Shown: piece after piece, positions 10,635 through 20,340 of the stretch
Position numbering within the stretch: position 1 is the stretch's first letter
Layout: each line of letters opens with the position of its first letter
Assembly (NCBI GenBank): GCA_024196135.1
Contig: JAMQCK010000140.1
Coordinates: forward strand, 1 to 51,412
DNA length: 51,412 nt
Source: Pleurotus ostreatus/Saccharomyces cerevisiae fusant
Taxonomy: Eukaryota > Opisthokonta
Reading direction: 5' to 3'
Notes under the pieces: generated by a model
The model's input: only the letters and a program-made list of their open reading frames with translations
Databases searched by the model: none
What the model was told of the DNA's origin: nothing
Made by a program: the position numbers and the translations under genes

Positions 10635-12127
10635 TCACAGCTGCCCCCGACTCCCCCAATGCCTCTTATGCGCGCTCACCGCCCGCCTCCGCGCCCCCGC
10701 GGGCACGATCGCCCCGTCCTTGCACGTCATCCCGCCGGGCACCGCGCCCTCGCTCTGCCACGCCCCGGACCCGCACTGCGACCACGAGCTCGCGGAGTCG
10801 CAGCGGATCGCGCCCTCGGTGCACGAGTCGCCGCCGGTGGAGGGAGGGGCAGACGATGAAGAGGCGGGGGCAGAGGAGGTAGCAGTATCGGACGCCGAGC
10901 CGGGGGAGGTGGCTGAGCCGGATGCGGAGGCTGAGGTGGGCCCGGAAGATGAGTCGGAAGCGGGGGAAGAGGTGGGGACAGAGGAGGAGGCAGGGGCGGA
11001 CTCAGTGGCAGACCCTGAGCCAGATGCGGGTGCACTCTCGCTGGCGGACGCGGACCCCGAGGCAGGCGCAGACTCAGTCGCAGGCGCAGAGGTCGCGGAG
11101 TCAGAGCCAGACGCAGGCGCAGAGGTCGCGGGGGCGGAGGTCGACGCAGGCTCAGAGCCAGAAACCGGCGCGGACACCGACACCGACGCAGAGACTGACG
11201 CCGAAGCACCGCCCGATGTCGCAGGCGCACTCGCCGAAGTAGCAGGCGCCGACCCACTCGCCGACGTGCTACCACCACCGCTACCACCCGCAGCCCCGCA
11301 GTCGCCCGCCGGCGCGCCGATCGCGTCGTCCCCATCCGCGCGCTCGACCTGGTCGCCGGGCGCGGGGTAGTCGACGTCGACGCCCTTGGGGACGGTGCAA
11401 GAGTTGATGTCCGAGAGCTGGGCGACGAACATGTCGGGGTAGGACGCGAGGCCGGCGCCGCCGCCCTCGATGGTGACGATGGCGCTGGGAGAGAGTCAGC
11501 TGGCGGTCTTCACAAAGCACAAGGAACGATCACACAAGGAAAGAGCACACAAGGAACGATCAACTAAGCACTCACCAGTTCATATAGAACTCGCGATTCC
11601 CGACGCGGTTGTTCCACGTCCACGCGAAGACGACGTCGCCGTCCTTGGCGTCCTTCGGGATGTCGACGTCGAGCGTGACGGGGCCCGTGCTCGCGGGGCA
11701 GTTGCCGATGAAGGACTTGATAACCTTGAACGTCTCGCCCTCGTCCTCGGAGATGGACAGCTGGCAGGAGCCGCCCTCGTGGATCGCGGAGCCCTCGAGG
11801 CTGCGAGCCAGTGTGAATCAGCATCCAGCACAAACGTATATCAAGCCCGATGAGGAGTCGTAAAGGAAGGAGGATGGATACTCACGTCACCTGCTGGCTC
11901 GACCCCGCCTGCCAGGACGCGACGCTATCTTTGCCGGTCGTGTCCTTCAGGTAGCCCTTGCACGGGAAATTCGACCCGGACGCCTCGAGCGGGCTCGTCA
12001 TCGAGTAGTCCACCTGCGCCTGGTCCGCGTGCTCGTTGTGCTTCGATCGCAGCGGCGGCGGCGCGGTCATCTCCATGTGCGCCGCCGCGAGCGGGGCGAG
12101 GAGGGCGAGGATGGCCAGGGGAAGCAT
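10635..12127 (-). CDS. Secreted lytic polysaccharide monooxygenase, AA11-like, with C-terminal cysteine domain
   Basis: Three exons, complement of 10635-11484, 11576-11800, 11886-12127; 438 residues. The 16-residue signal peptide MLPLAILALLAPLAAA ends so that His17 (HMEMTAPPP) becomes the mature N-terminus, as required for the copper histidine brace. The second His is His88 (AIHEGGSCQ) and the axial Tyr is Tyr153 (NREFYMNC). SPLEASGSNFPCK and ASYPDMFVAQL also match AA11-type chitin-active enzymes. A long Ser/Ala/Pro/Thr/Glu linker of low complexity (roughly residues 230-375) leads to a small C-terminal module, CDSASSWSQCGSGAW..MTCKDGAI, like the X278 domain attached to some AA11 enzymes. Role: oxidative cleavage of chitin, extracellular or wall-associated. 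No GPI signal: the C-terminus is basic. I chose the ATG at 12127 because it starts directly at the signal peptide. Confidence 0.88.
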
Positions 12128-12533
12128 CGTGGCGATGAATGTGCGTAGGTGAAGGTGGTTAGAGCGAAAGGACGAGATGGGAACAGAGAAACGAGCAACG
12201 AAGGGCGGGAGCAAGCGAAAGAAGCGACGCGGACTGGCCGTGAAGCTCGAGTCTGTCAAGGAATCGGAAGAAGAAGCGGATCTGGGAGATCGCCCACCAT
12301 CCCGCCCCTCCTTATGTATCTTCGCAGAGTGGGCCGCCTCATGCGTGCGCGAATTGCGCGACGAGACCCCGTTGTGCGCGATGTTGCCAGGGAGGCGGAC
12401 GGGGAGCGTTCGGGGGGCTACTCGTCGCGACGGCGAGGTGGAGCGTCTTCACGCGCGGGCGTGCGGTCAGTATTTTCGGTGGGCAGCGTCGTATACGGGC
12501 CGTACCCCGGTCGCGGAGCGCAGTAGGGATCCC

Positions 12534-13379
12534 ATGTGCGGGAGCGACGGCGCCTCTGCACGCGACGAGGACGGCGCGATCGAGAATGCGCGCAGGAATC
12601 CCCGCGACCCCGATGCGTTCCAGCAGCACTCGATGGGCATGACGTGGGTGCAGCCTGAGGACGGGACCGTCACCGACAGGAAGGATTTCGTGCGGCTGCC
12701 GCAGGCTGCCAGGACGCCCGCCGTGCAGGAGGAACCATGCCTTGCGGTCAGCGCGCAGGTTTGGAAGGACGTCTTGAACGCGCATACCACCTTCCGCGCG
12801 CAGGGAGCGAGCCGCCAGGCTGCGATCATGGGCCCCGTTCGAGATATTTTCGGCCAGACCTTCGACTTCAACGCCATACTCGGCAAGCTCTCGCAGCCCT
12901 ACCTCGCGCTGGGAGAGATCGTCAAGCCAGGCCAGCTTCCCTGCCCTCGCACCATGAAGGGTCTCCTCTGGCGGCTTCACGAGCTCGTCTTCCGCAAGGA
13001 CCTCTTGGATGTGGAACGCCGCCTCCGCGTCCTCCTCCTGACCCCGGCTGAAGAGCACCAGCGCCTCCGCCACGTCTTCCACCATGAGACGTACGGCGCC
13101 GATATCCTTGCCGTCGTCGGCTCGGGCGAGGTTGATCGAGGGCTTGTCGCTGAGGGGTGGGTTGAGCGGTACCCGTACGTCTTTGCGTTGGGCGCCCTTA
13201 TGCTTGACTGGGCGGAGCCTCTGCCCGAGCGCGTTCGCGAGGCCCTGCAGGCCCCGAAGATGTCGGAGAGGCAGTTCCTGTGGCTGGAGGGGAAGATCGT
13301 CGAGCACTACGTCGCCATGCTGTTTGCCTACTTCCAGCGCAAGGCAGTCGGCCCCGCCCGTCGCTCTATCGAGATCTAA
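12534..13379 (+). CDS. Conserved hypothetical basidiomycete protein
   Basis: Single exon, 281 residues from the ATG at 12534. The same frame is open back to 12177, so a longer protein (400 residues) is possible, but the upstream part is low-complexity and coincides with the likely promoter shared with the divergent LPMO gene. Readable features are MGMTWVQPEDGTVTDRKDFV, QVWKDVLNAHTTFRAQGASR, FGQTFDFNAILGKLSQPYLA and a helical C-terminus ending in FQRKAVGPARRSIEI. No signal peptide, membrane helix or catalytic motif recognised. Codon use and length of conserved-looking sequence suggest a real gene. Confidence 0.65.
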   Translation: MCGSDGASARDEDGAIENARRNPRDPDAFQQHSMGMTWVQPEDGTVTDRKDFVRLPQAARTPAVQEEPCLAVSAQVWKDVLNAHTTFRAQGASRQAAIMGPVRDIFGQTFDFNAILGKLSQPYLALGEIVKPGQLPCPRTMKGLLWRLHELVFRKDLLDVERRLRVLLLTPAEEHQRLRHVFHHETYGADILAVVGSGEVDRGLVAEGWVERYPYVFALGALMLDWAEPLPERVREALQAPKMSERQFLWLEGKIVEHYVAMLFAYFQRKAVGPARRSIEI

Positions 13380-13715
13380 GCCTACGCTGTGCTACGCCCG
13401 CGCCGTCGGTCTCCGTTTCTTGTTTTTCTTGGACATCATATCATCGTGCTTTCTTGGACTTTTTTGTATTATGTATTATCCCCCCCGTACCTATACGCCG
13501 CGTCTTGCTATGAATAAATTCTTGTTTTGCTCTCGCCCCCTGCCCCTCAAGAGCACGGCCATTTCAAAGGTGCGTTTGATTGGAAAATCTATTGCAACGA
13601 GGGCACGCCCCCCGTCAGTCAACGCATGGCAGATAGGGGGCGATATTCACACATGCATTGCCGGTCGACGTATGTGCTAACTCATTTGCAGGCGCGATGT
13701 GCGCAAAAGGTGGAC

Positions 13716-14517
13716 AGAAAGTTCTGGGGCAATTGCCCTAGAAATTTCTAATCAGTAAGGGATTAGAATGTTCTGTAGGGTCCGGCCCCAGAACTTTCTA
13801 AGCCGTATATATTCAGAACTTTCTAAGCCGCATGTATCCAGAATGTTCTAACACGCTGGGCAAGCAGAACTTTCTAATCCGTAGTGAATCAGAATGTTCT
13901 ACTGGCAGAGCGTTAGAACTTTCTGAATACGTATGGCTTAGAAAGTTCTACGCTACACAGTCAGGTTTTTCTAAAGACTTAAGAGATGTAGCTATCATGT
14001 ATATGTAGAAACTTCTGAGAGAGTGGTAGTAGAATGTTCTGGAAACCCATAGTGTAGAAGTTTCTGATACTCTGGCGCCCAGATCTTTCTACAGCCTCCC
14101 GTCCTAGGTTGTTCTGAATCTACATGCCCTAGATTGTTCTGGATCTATGTGCACTAGACATTTCTGTATGAAGGTGTCCAGACGTTCCAATGTGTAGATT
14201 GATTTTCTCACCGGCATACCACTTGATCCGGGTGCGGAGCATCTGCATCCTCCCTCCCCTTGCCACAGGCACCCTCTATCATACAGTGGTATGTACATGT
14301 AGCATTTTGCAGTATATTACAATGTGTACTCCTCAGGTCTTTCTAAGGATCCTGATGTCAGATCTTTCTGCCCTGTGCGAGTGCAGATCTTTCTGGATGG
14401 ACTCATCTAGATTTTTCTAGTCCGATGTGCTGTAGAACAATCTGTACGTCTATCTTGTAGAACAACCTAAGCCCGCTTCACGCAGACCTTTCTATATTGT
14501 ATGTCCTAGAAGAATCT
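13716..14517. repeat. Phased array of the palindromic decamer AGAANNTTCT, period about 25 bp
   Basis: About 28 sites start at 13716, 13740, 13765, 13790, 13815, 13840, 13866, 13891, 13915, 13940, 13963, 13984, 14007, 14031, 14056, 14081, 14106, 14131, 14156, 14180, then 14335, 14360, 14385, 14409, 14434, 14459, 14484 and 14508. The first ten are perfect AGAANNTTCT; later ones decay to AGATCTTTCT, AGATTGTTCT and AGAACAATCT. Spacers of about 15 bp are unrelated in sequence. Between 14190 and 14334 the register is lost. No coding potential. Confidence 0.85.
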
Positions 14518-14580
14518 AATGCCTTGGTTGTTTTCTGTGAGAACCGTGAGGACTTGGCGGGGAAGAAGAAACACAGTAGG

Positions 14581-14828
14581 GCCCGCTCGGGTGAAAGAAA
14601 CACGTTGAAGTTGCCTGGTTTACCTGCCTTATAAGGTAGGTCAACAATGATTGCCAAAATCTCGAACGATCTCCACCTAACTTACTGACTTTGAAGGGAA
14701 GTAAGTTATGCGAGTTAGGGTGTCCAGAAAAGAGAAATGTGCTATGCTCAGCTAAAGTGTATGACTTACCTACTATATAGGACAGATAAGCTGGGTAACT
14801 TCAATGTGTTTCTTTCACACAAACGGGC
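14581..14828. mobile_element. Foldback or MITE-like element with long terminal inverted repeats
   Basis: The left arm 14581-14615 (GCCCGCTCGGGTGAAAGAAA...) is matched by the reverse complement of 14794-14828 at 30 of 35 positions, mostly differing by transitions. Weaker inverted similarity continues inward to about 14645 and 14763, so the arms are about 65 bp. No protein. I see no clear target-site duplication. Confidence 0.65.
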
Positions 14829-14888
14829 ACTTATAATCAGCATGCCTTCTTATAACATACTAACTCATAAGAAAATCTGATCTTTACC

Positions 14889-14914
14889 AAGTCATCAGAA
14901 ACTTCTGATGACTT
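14889..14914. repeat. 26-bp palindrome centred on AGAAACTTCT
   Basis: AAGTCATCAGAA, two bases AC, then the exact reverse complement TTCTGATGACTT. The centre is the same decamer as the nearby array. Confidence 0.85.
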
Positions 14915-15514
14915 ATACGCTCAAGGTACAGTACAAAGGTAATGCACAATGGGCAGGATAGAATTGGTAACTTAAGATAGTAAGGCAGCGTAGTATCATA
15001 CAAAAGTAATACATGGCAGTATAGTCAATGCGGCAGTTTAATCACTGGGCTAATATGATGAGCCATTTCGTATCTTCACAGACTGATTACCTCTATAACA
15101 TTGGCAAGGTAGTACAGTAACAAATAACAGTGAGGATTGATGGAGCACAATGACATTGAGTATACTAGCACATATCTGGACTGGATGATATAGTAGCTGT
15201 TATGAGAGGTAGTGCTTGCGCAACAAGTCAGTAATGTATGGGTTCCTAAAGCTTATTGATCCAAGATGGTTAGTATACAGGCATTATATATGATAGACAA
15301 GATCGATTGATGTAGCACATTGAGATCCCAATATAGCAATCAGGGCAGGAAAAGGCAGGGGAAAGATCGGAGAATTGTATCAACAAAACCTAGAAAGAAT
15401 GCTACAGAAGGCTGTAGGTAAGTCTAGAGAACAGAAAGGTCAAGGGTCCTAGAAACTGTTCTGATAGACTATAGATTTTGTCCTGTTTATGTATGCTATG
15501 ACTGACAAAACCTA
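14915..15514. other. AT-rich gene-free stretch
   Basis: Base composition is clearly lower in GC than the flanks and no frame looks coding. A 13-bp direct repeat ACAAAACCTAGAA occurs near 15383 and again near 15504, the second copy lying exactly where ankyrin homology starts. Confidence 0.55.
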
Positions 15515-16345
15515 GAAGCCAAGGGTGGCCTCGATGTTGCCAGCCTGCTGCTCGACCGAGGTGCTGTGGTCACTGCGCGATCCGGAACACAGATCACCCC
15601 CCTGACTTTTGCAGCCTACTTTGCCCGAAAGGATGTTGCTCGCTTGGTCCTCAACCATGGGGCACATACCGAGGAGTGCGATGTGAATGGATGCACATCC
15701 CTGCACCACGCGGCCCAGATGCGATGTCTTGACATCATTTGCCTGCTGCTTGAGTGCGGTGCATCCATTAGCGCACGAGCCAGGGATCGCCCAACGCCAT
15801 TAATGATGGCGGCCTACTGCGGTCGAGAGGAAGTGGTTCGCTTACTCCTGGACCAGGGTGTGCAGGTTGAAGAGTGTAATGCCAATGGGCGGACTGCTCT
15901 TTACTATGCAGCTCAAAAGGGTCAACTCGGTACCGCTCGCGTACTCCTTCGACGAGGCGCCAATGTCCATACCTTCGACAGGGGAGACCAAAGACCTCTG
16001 CATCGTGCCGCACAAAAGGGTCACATCGAGCTCATCAAGTTTCTCGTTCAGCGAGGCGCCGCACTCGAAGTTCGAGACAAGGAGGGGCGGACGCCGCTAT
16101 TCATTGCCGTTCTATACAGCCAAGAAAGCGCTGCAGAGCTTCTGCTGAGCGAAGGCGGCGACCCGCGGACAAGGGCAAATGATGGAACAACTCTTTTGGG
16201 TGCCGTAGGCCGGGGCCCACAATTGTCGGAAGACGCCGAGCGAGACGCGCGCATTCGCGAGCTGCTCGTGCGAGCGGGGTGCACAGAGGAGACGGAGAGA
16301 ATATCGTCGGAGAATGGGGTACCGCAGAAGAAGGTCGAGGAGTGA
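15515..16345 (+). pseudogene. 5'-truncated ankyrin-repeat gene (STAND/NLR family fragment C)
   Basis: Open frame of about 276 codons that starts in the middle of an ankyrin repeat (GLDVASLLLDRGAVVTARSG) with no Goodbye or NACHT region upstream. It holds six to seven repeats of the TPLTFAAYFARKDVARLVLN type. It ends in a tail (NDGTTLLGAVGRGPQLSEDA, RAGCTEETERISSENGV) nearly the same as that of NLR gene A. The sequence after the stop (GGTGAGCCGTCGAAC) also matches the 3' flank of gene A, so this is the 3' end of a former paralogue, not an independent gene. The break falls at the edge of the AT-rich island. An internal ATG at 15566 could let it be translated as a bare ankyrin protein. Confidence 0.75.
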
Positions 16346-16904
16346 GGCACGAGTCCATGAGGTGAGCCGTCGAACAACTTGTTGCAAATGGCGTGGTGCT
16401 GAGCGATCACAGAGAAGAGTTGCGGAGTGGTAGCGGAATCGATGAAAAAAAGATGCTTTGTCGTCGAAAGAAGGATCGCGCAGGAGAAGGGAGGGCTTGA
16501 AGGGATGCGGTAGTGGAATGTTTGTTCGTGTAGTCATTTCGCTTGTCATGCGAGGAGAAGCATTGCCGTTTGTTTCCTTTGTTCTCCGCAGGAGCAGACT
16601 ATTTTTCCGCCGTACGACCGGACCACTTACTGTGGCTATTAGTCAGAGCCTTCATTCATGAACGATGCTTGAAACATACCAGTATAGCGCATTCACACCC
16701 GATTTGCAATCGCGCGTTCAGTTCCGGGCCTCCTCGACCCTCAGCACATACCTCGCCCCCGCCCCACCCATCGCCCCTCTCAGCTCCTTCACCGCCCCGA
16801 CGCGCATATGGATAAGATATCCTTCGAGAGGCGCGTTATTTTCCTTCCTGCGCACCTCCCGCCCCCCAGTTCGCGTTTTCTAGGCGATAAACCCACGCAA
16901 TCTT
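16346..16904. other. 3' flank of fragment C, no gene
   Basis: The first about 250 bp show dispersed similarity to the region after the stop of NLR gene A (25928-26130). No coding call. Confidence 0.4.
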
Positions 16905-19400
16905 TTGAACTCAGTTCGCTCTCGCGCCTTCTTGAGAACCCTCCTCTTCGCTGACTCTCCATCACTCCCCCCGCTTCTGCGCCTCACCCCGTCCACCATT
17001 CTCGTGTCCCTCGCGTCGCTGCCCCCCAACGCCCCATTCCTTCCCCAACCCCCACCCACACCGTTCCTTCTCCCCCTCACAACCCGTTCTCACAACATGT
17101 TTCATCCCCCGCCAGACCCCTCTCTCTGGCCCTCCAGCCCCCGAGCTAGCTCAGACCGCTTCAGCCGGCGCACGCGTCAGGCACGACGTGTCCGTCTACG
17201 CATGCGTCTTCGTCCGGCCCGGCCTCGTTGCGTCTTCGCCGAACCCCACCCAGTTCGCGTCCCGGGCACCCTCATCCTCCCTTCGTGCACCGCGAAGGGC
17301 GCACTGTCGTCCTCCTCCTCCTCCAAGTCTTCAGCTACTCCATCTCCACGTCCCCTCCCCCCACATCCACACCCCCATCAACAATCGCCATACCCCCTTC
17401 ATTCACCCACATATCCCTCGCCCCATCCTCATGACACAGAAGGGCAGTTCTATCTTTTTTGCGCGTCGCTCGGACCCTCGCAGGTCCCCGCTCTTGCCGT
17501 CTTCGCCTCCCGGTCTTCCGAACGCACTTCCACCCTTCAGCAGGCAGATCGACCCTTTTGTCTGCTTTCAACCCCCCTCCTTCCCAAACCCCACGTCGCT
17601 CCTCCTCCTTGGCCGTCCCCAAGCTACCTCCTCCCCCAACACGCAGTGTACCGCGTCTCCTCCTTCTCCAACCCACTCCCTCGACACTTAGTATATGACG
17701 ATATCATCCAATAGACGACCGCGCCCGCGCCCTCATCTCGAGAGGTAATCTCGTATCCCAGTCGAAGGCGACCTTGCGGCGAGGAGGAGAGGCGGCGGGA
17801 AGGGGCGAGAGAGAGGGCATTGAAAGAGAAGGGAGAGGAAGGGGAGGGAGTCGGAAGAGGAGAGAGACAAGAGCAAAGGGAGGGAAGGGGTGAGAGGAAG
17901 GGAGAGGAAGGGGGGAGGTAGCGGGTAGCGGGTAGGGGATGGGATAGAGAGGAAAAATGAGAATGGGAACGAGAGTCAGCGTATCATGTGCCGCGCCTCG
18001 CCGCCACGTCCACCGTCCTTCGCCGGGCGGCCGCGACATGCGTCCATCCTTCGCTGAGCCCCCGGACCTCCCCCCCTTTCCCTTTCTCCCCTTCTACAAC
18101 GCTTCCGTTCACCGAATTCGGCGCTTCCTCCCACTCCTTCGCATGTCCCCCCTCACTGTACGCTTCCCACCTCCACCAGCCACATCATGCTCCCCCACCA
18201 CTTCGCACATGAGCCCCACTCCCTCCCCATTCGCTCTCCGTCAGCCGCCTCTCCCCACCCCCTCCCCCAGCCCCCAGCCTCTCTGGCTCACCCCCACGCC
18301 CCCGCCTCCTTGACGTTTGGCGTTCTACACGCGCATTCTTTCCTCCTCGTTTTCTCCTCCCCCTCGTCCTAGCCCCCCTCCCTTTCACGCTCTTTCTTAT
18401 TCCCATCGTCCTTTCCTCCTCCCCTTCCACCCGTCATCCTTCCCATTCATTTCACCCCCCTCGTTTGCCCTTGGTTTCGAACGCCAATTCCACCCCCGGC
18501 ATCCATTCTTCTTCCCCACCATCTCAATACCAGTATTCTTCCCCTGACATCTCGACCCACCCCTTCTTCCCCCGCTGTTCTCCTCCCTCACCATTCTTCC
18601 TTGTCCACGAGACGTCCGCGCCCGCCCCCCAAATCCCCCTCCCACCGAAACTCTTCCATACGCCTCGCACAGGTCCCCCTTCCACCCCCGTTCTCTTCCG
18701 CTTTCTCTATCCCCACTTTCGCGCGCCTGGTATCTCCTCTGGTTCGTCGCGCCACCCCTCGCAAGTCGAAGGCCTTGTTCCATCCCTTCTCGAACCCCGG
18801 CCTCCCCCCTCAACCCTTCGCCTATTCGCGCCGCCTCGTCCATCCGCGCCTCCTCCCCAAACTCCCTCATCGTCCTCGTGCTCTTCCAGCCCCCACACCT
18901 CCCCCCCACCTCACCTTCCTGCCCCCTCGACCTCGCACCTAACCTTCCCGTTCCTTCCTCGCCCCTGGAGCCACTCCTCGCGTCCATCGGCCCTCCCCTC
19001 GCGTCCCTCAGACATCCCCTCGCTTCCTTCTCCACCTACGCTCCCACCGACACATCTTCCCTTTCACTTCACTCATCCCTTCGCTCCTCCTCCGCTGTGC
19101 CTTCATCACCCCTTCTCCGCATCGCATCGCTTCCCCTTCCACGCTTCGCTTCCCCCACTCCAGCCCCTTCGCTTCACCCACCCTCGTCCCCCAAGTTCCT
19201 GCCCTCCCCTCCTCCGCCTTCTCCCTCCCTGTCGCATCCCCCCTCCCTGTCGCATCCCCCCTCCCCCACCTCCCCCACCTCCCCCTTCAGCGCTCCCCTG
19301 CCCACCTGCCTTCGCGCGACCTCTCCATCCACGTCCCCTTCGACGCACCCCACCCTCGGCACACCCCATTCCGGCGTATTCCACCTTCTGAGTCTTCAGA
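16905..19400 (+). repeat. Long pyrimidine-rich, low-complexity tract with one purine block
   Basis: The plus strand is dominated by C and T, with very little G, from about 16990 to 19400, except for a purine-rich block at about 17755-17960. Long Pro/Ser/His frames (for example 18465-19391) are a by-product of this composition and show no domain. Some short CTCCCTGTCGCATCCCC tandem units sit near 19225-19260. Confidence 0.6.
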
Positions 19401-20340
19401 ATGCCCTGGCCGCCCGCGCCGCATACTGTATCATCGGGACGAACAGCATCGCTACCCAAGCCGCATCGCGGGACGAGCTCTTCTGCTTCCTTTGCTCAAC
19501 GCATTCGTTCCTCAGGGTGAGACTCAGGGCGTATCTCATGGTCGAGGGAGGGAGGGGAGGGAGGGAAGGGGAGTGCGAGGAATGAGCGATGGGGGGAGTG
19601 TAGGTCGGAGGGAGGGGAGGGAGGGAGGGAGGGAATGGGATGGTGGGGAAGGAGCGAGGATGAGATGTGGGTGAGGGATGGGATTGAAGACGCGAACCAA
19701 GAAGAAGGGATCGAAGAGGAAACGACATGGATGCGTCGTTCTAGGGGCGTCATTAGCAGCAAGAGGGAGCTAGGAGTGGCGAAAGCGTACCTCAGTCAAT
19801 GTGCACGCGTCGATGTGGCCAAGCCCACGGGTCAGGGTCCGCCGCCAGGACTTAGGGTGCGATCTGAGCGCGTCGTCGAGCATGGATTGGAGGGGTTGCG
19901 CAAGCATGCGAGGCGAGCAAAAGCACGGCCGCAAAGTTGTACCGAAGTTGAATTTGTAGACGTGCTACCATCGCCTGCATACGCGGCTAACAAGACCAAG
20001 CCTAAACACGTTTGCTGACGTCCGCGTTGAACCCGTGATTACGCATGTTTGGCACCTACCCTTTTGGGCGTTCCCATTGTTTCGACACACCTCGTTCCGA
20101 ACCACCATGCATCAGGGGCTCATCCTCCTCAATATCACATAGCTCGCCCCTACGCCTAAGAGACTACCGGTACTACATCACTATGCAATACGTTCCTGCG
20201 ACGTCTTACGTCCTCTTTGCGCGCGAACATATGAGCGAGTGCAGCCGCCATCCGAATGAACGAAGACACCGAGTACCTCCAACCCTCCTGCTTGGCAGAC
20301 AAGTATTAGCCCTCCGTGCGTGGCGTCAAAGGCTGGCTGA
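19401..20340. other. Unassigned stretch with a GGGA-rich block
   Basis: GGAGGGAGGGGAGGGAGGGA-type sequence at about 19545-19635, otherwise ordinary composition. A frame at 19635-20018 is open for 127 codons but has no recognisable domain. No confident gene. Confidence 0.35.

Noticed and set aside
10720..11370. 216-codon acidic plus-strand frame (EAGADSVAGAEVAES)
   Set aside because: Antisense of the LPMO linker; the minus strand has signal peptide, copper ligands and consistent introns.
13716..14517. CRISPR array
   Set aside because: Repeats are only 10 bp and degenerate, spacers about 15 bp, no cas genes, and the DNA is clearly eukaryotic.
18465..19391. 308-codon Pro/Ser-rich protein
   Set aside because: Arises from a C/T-only tract where stops cannot form; no start context, domain or splice pattern.
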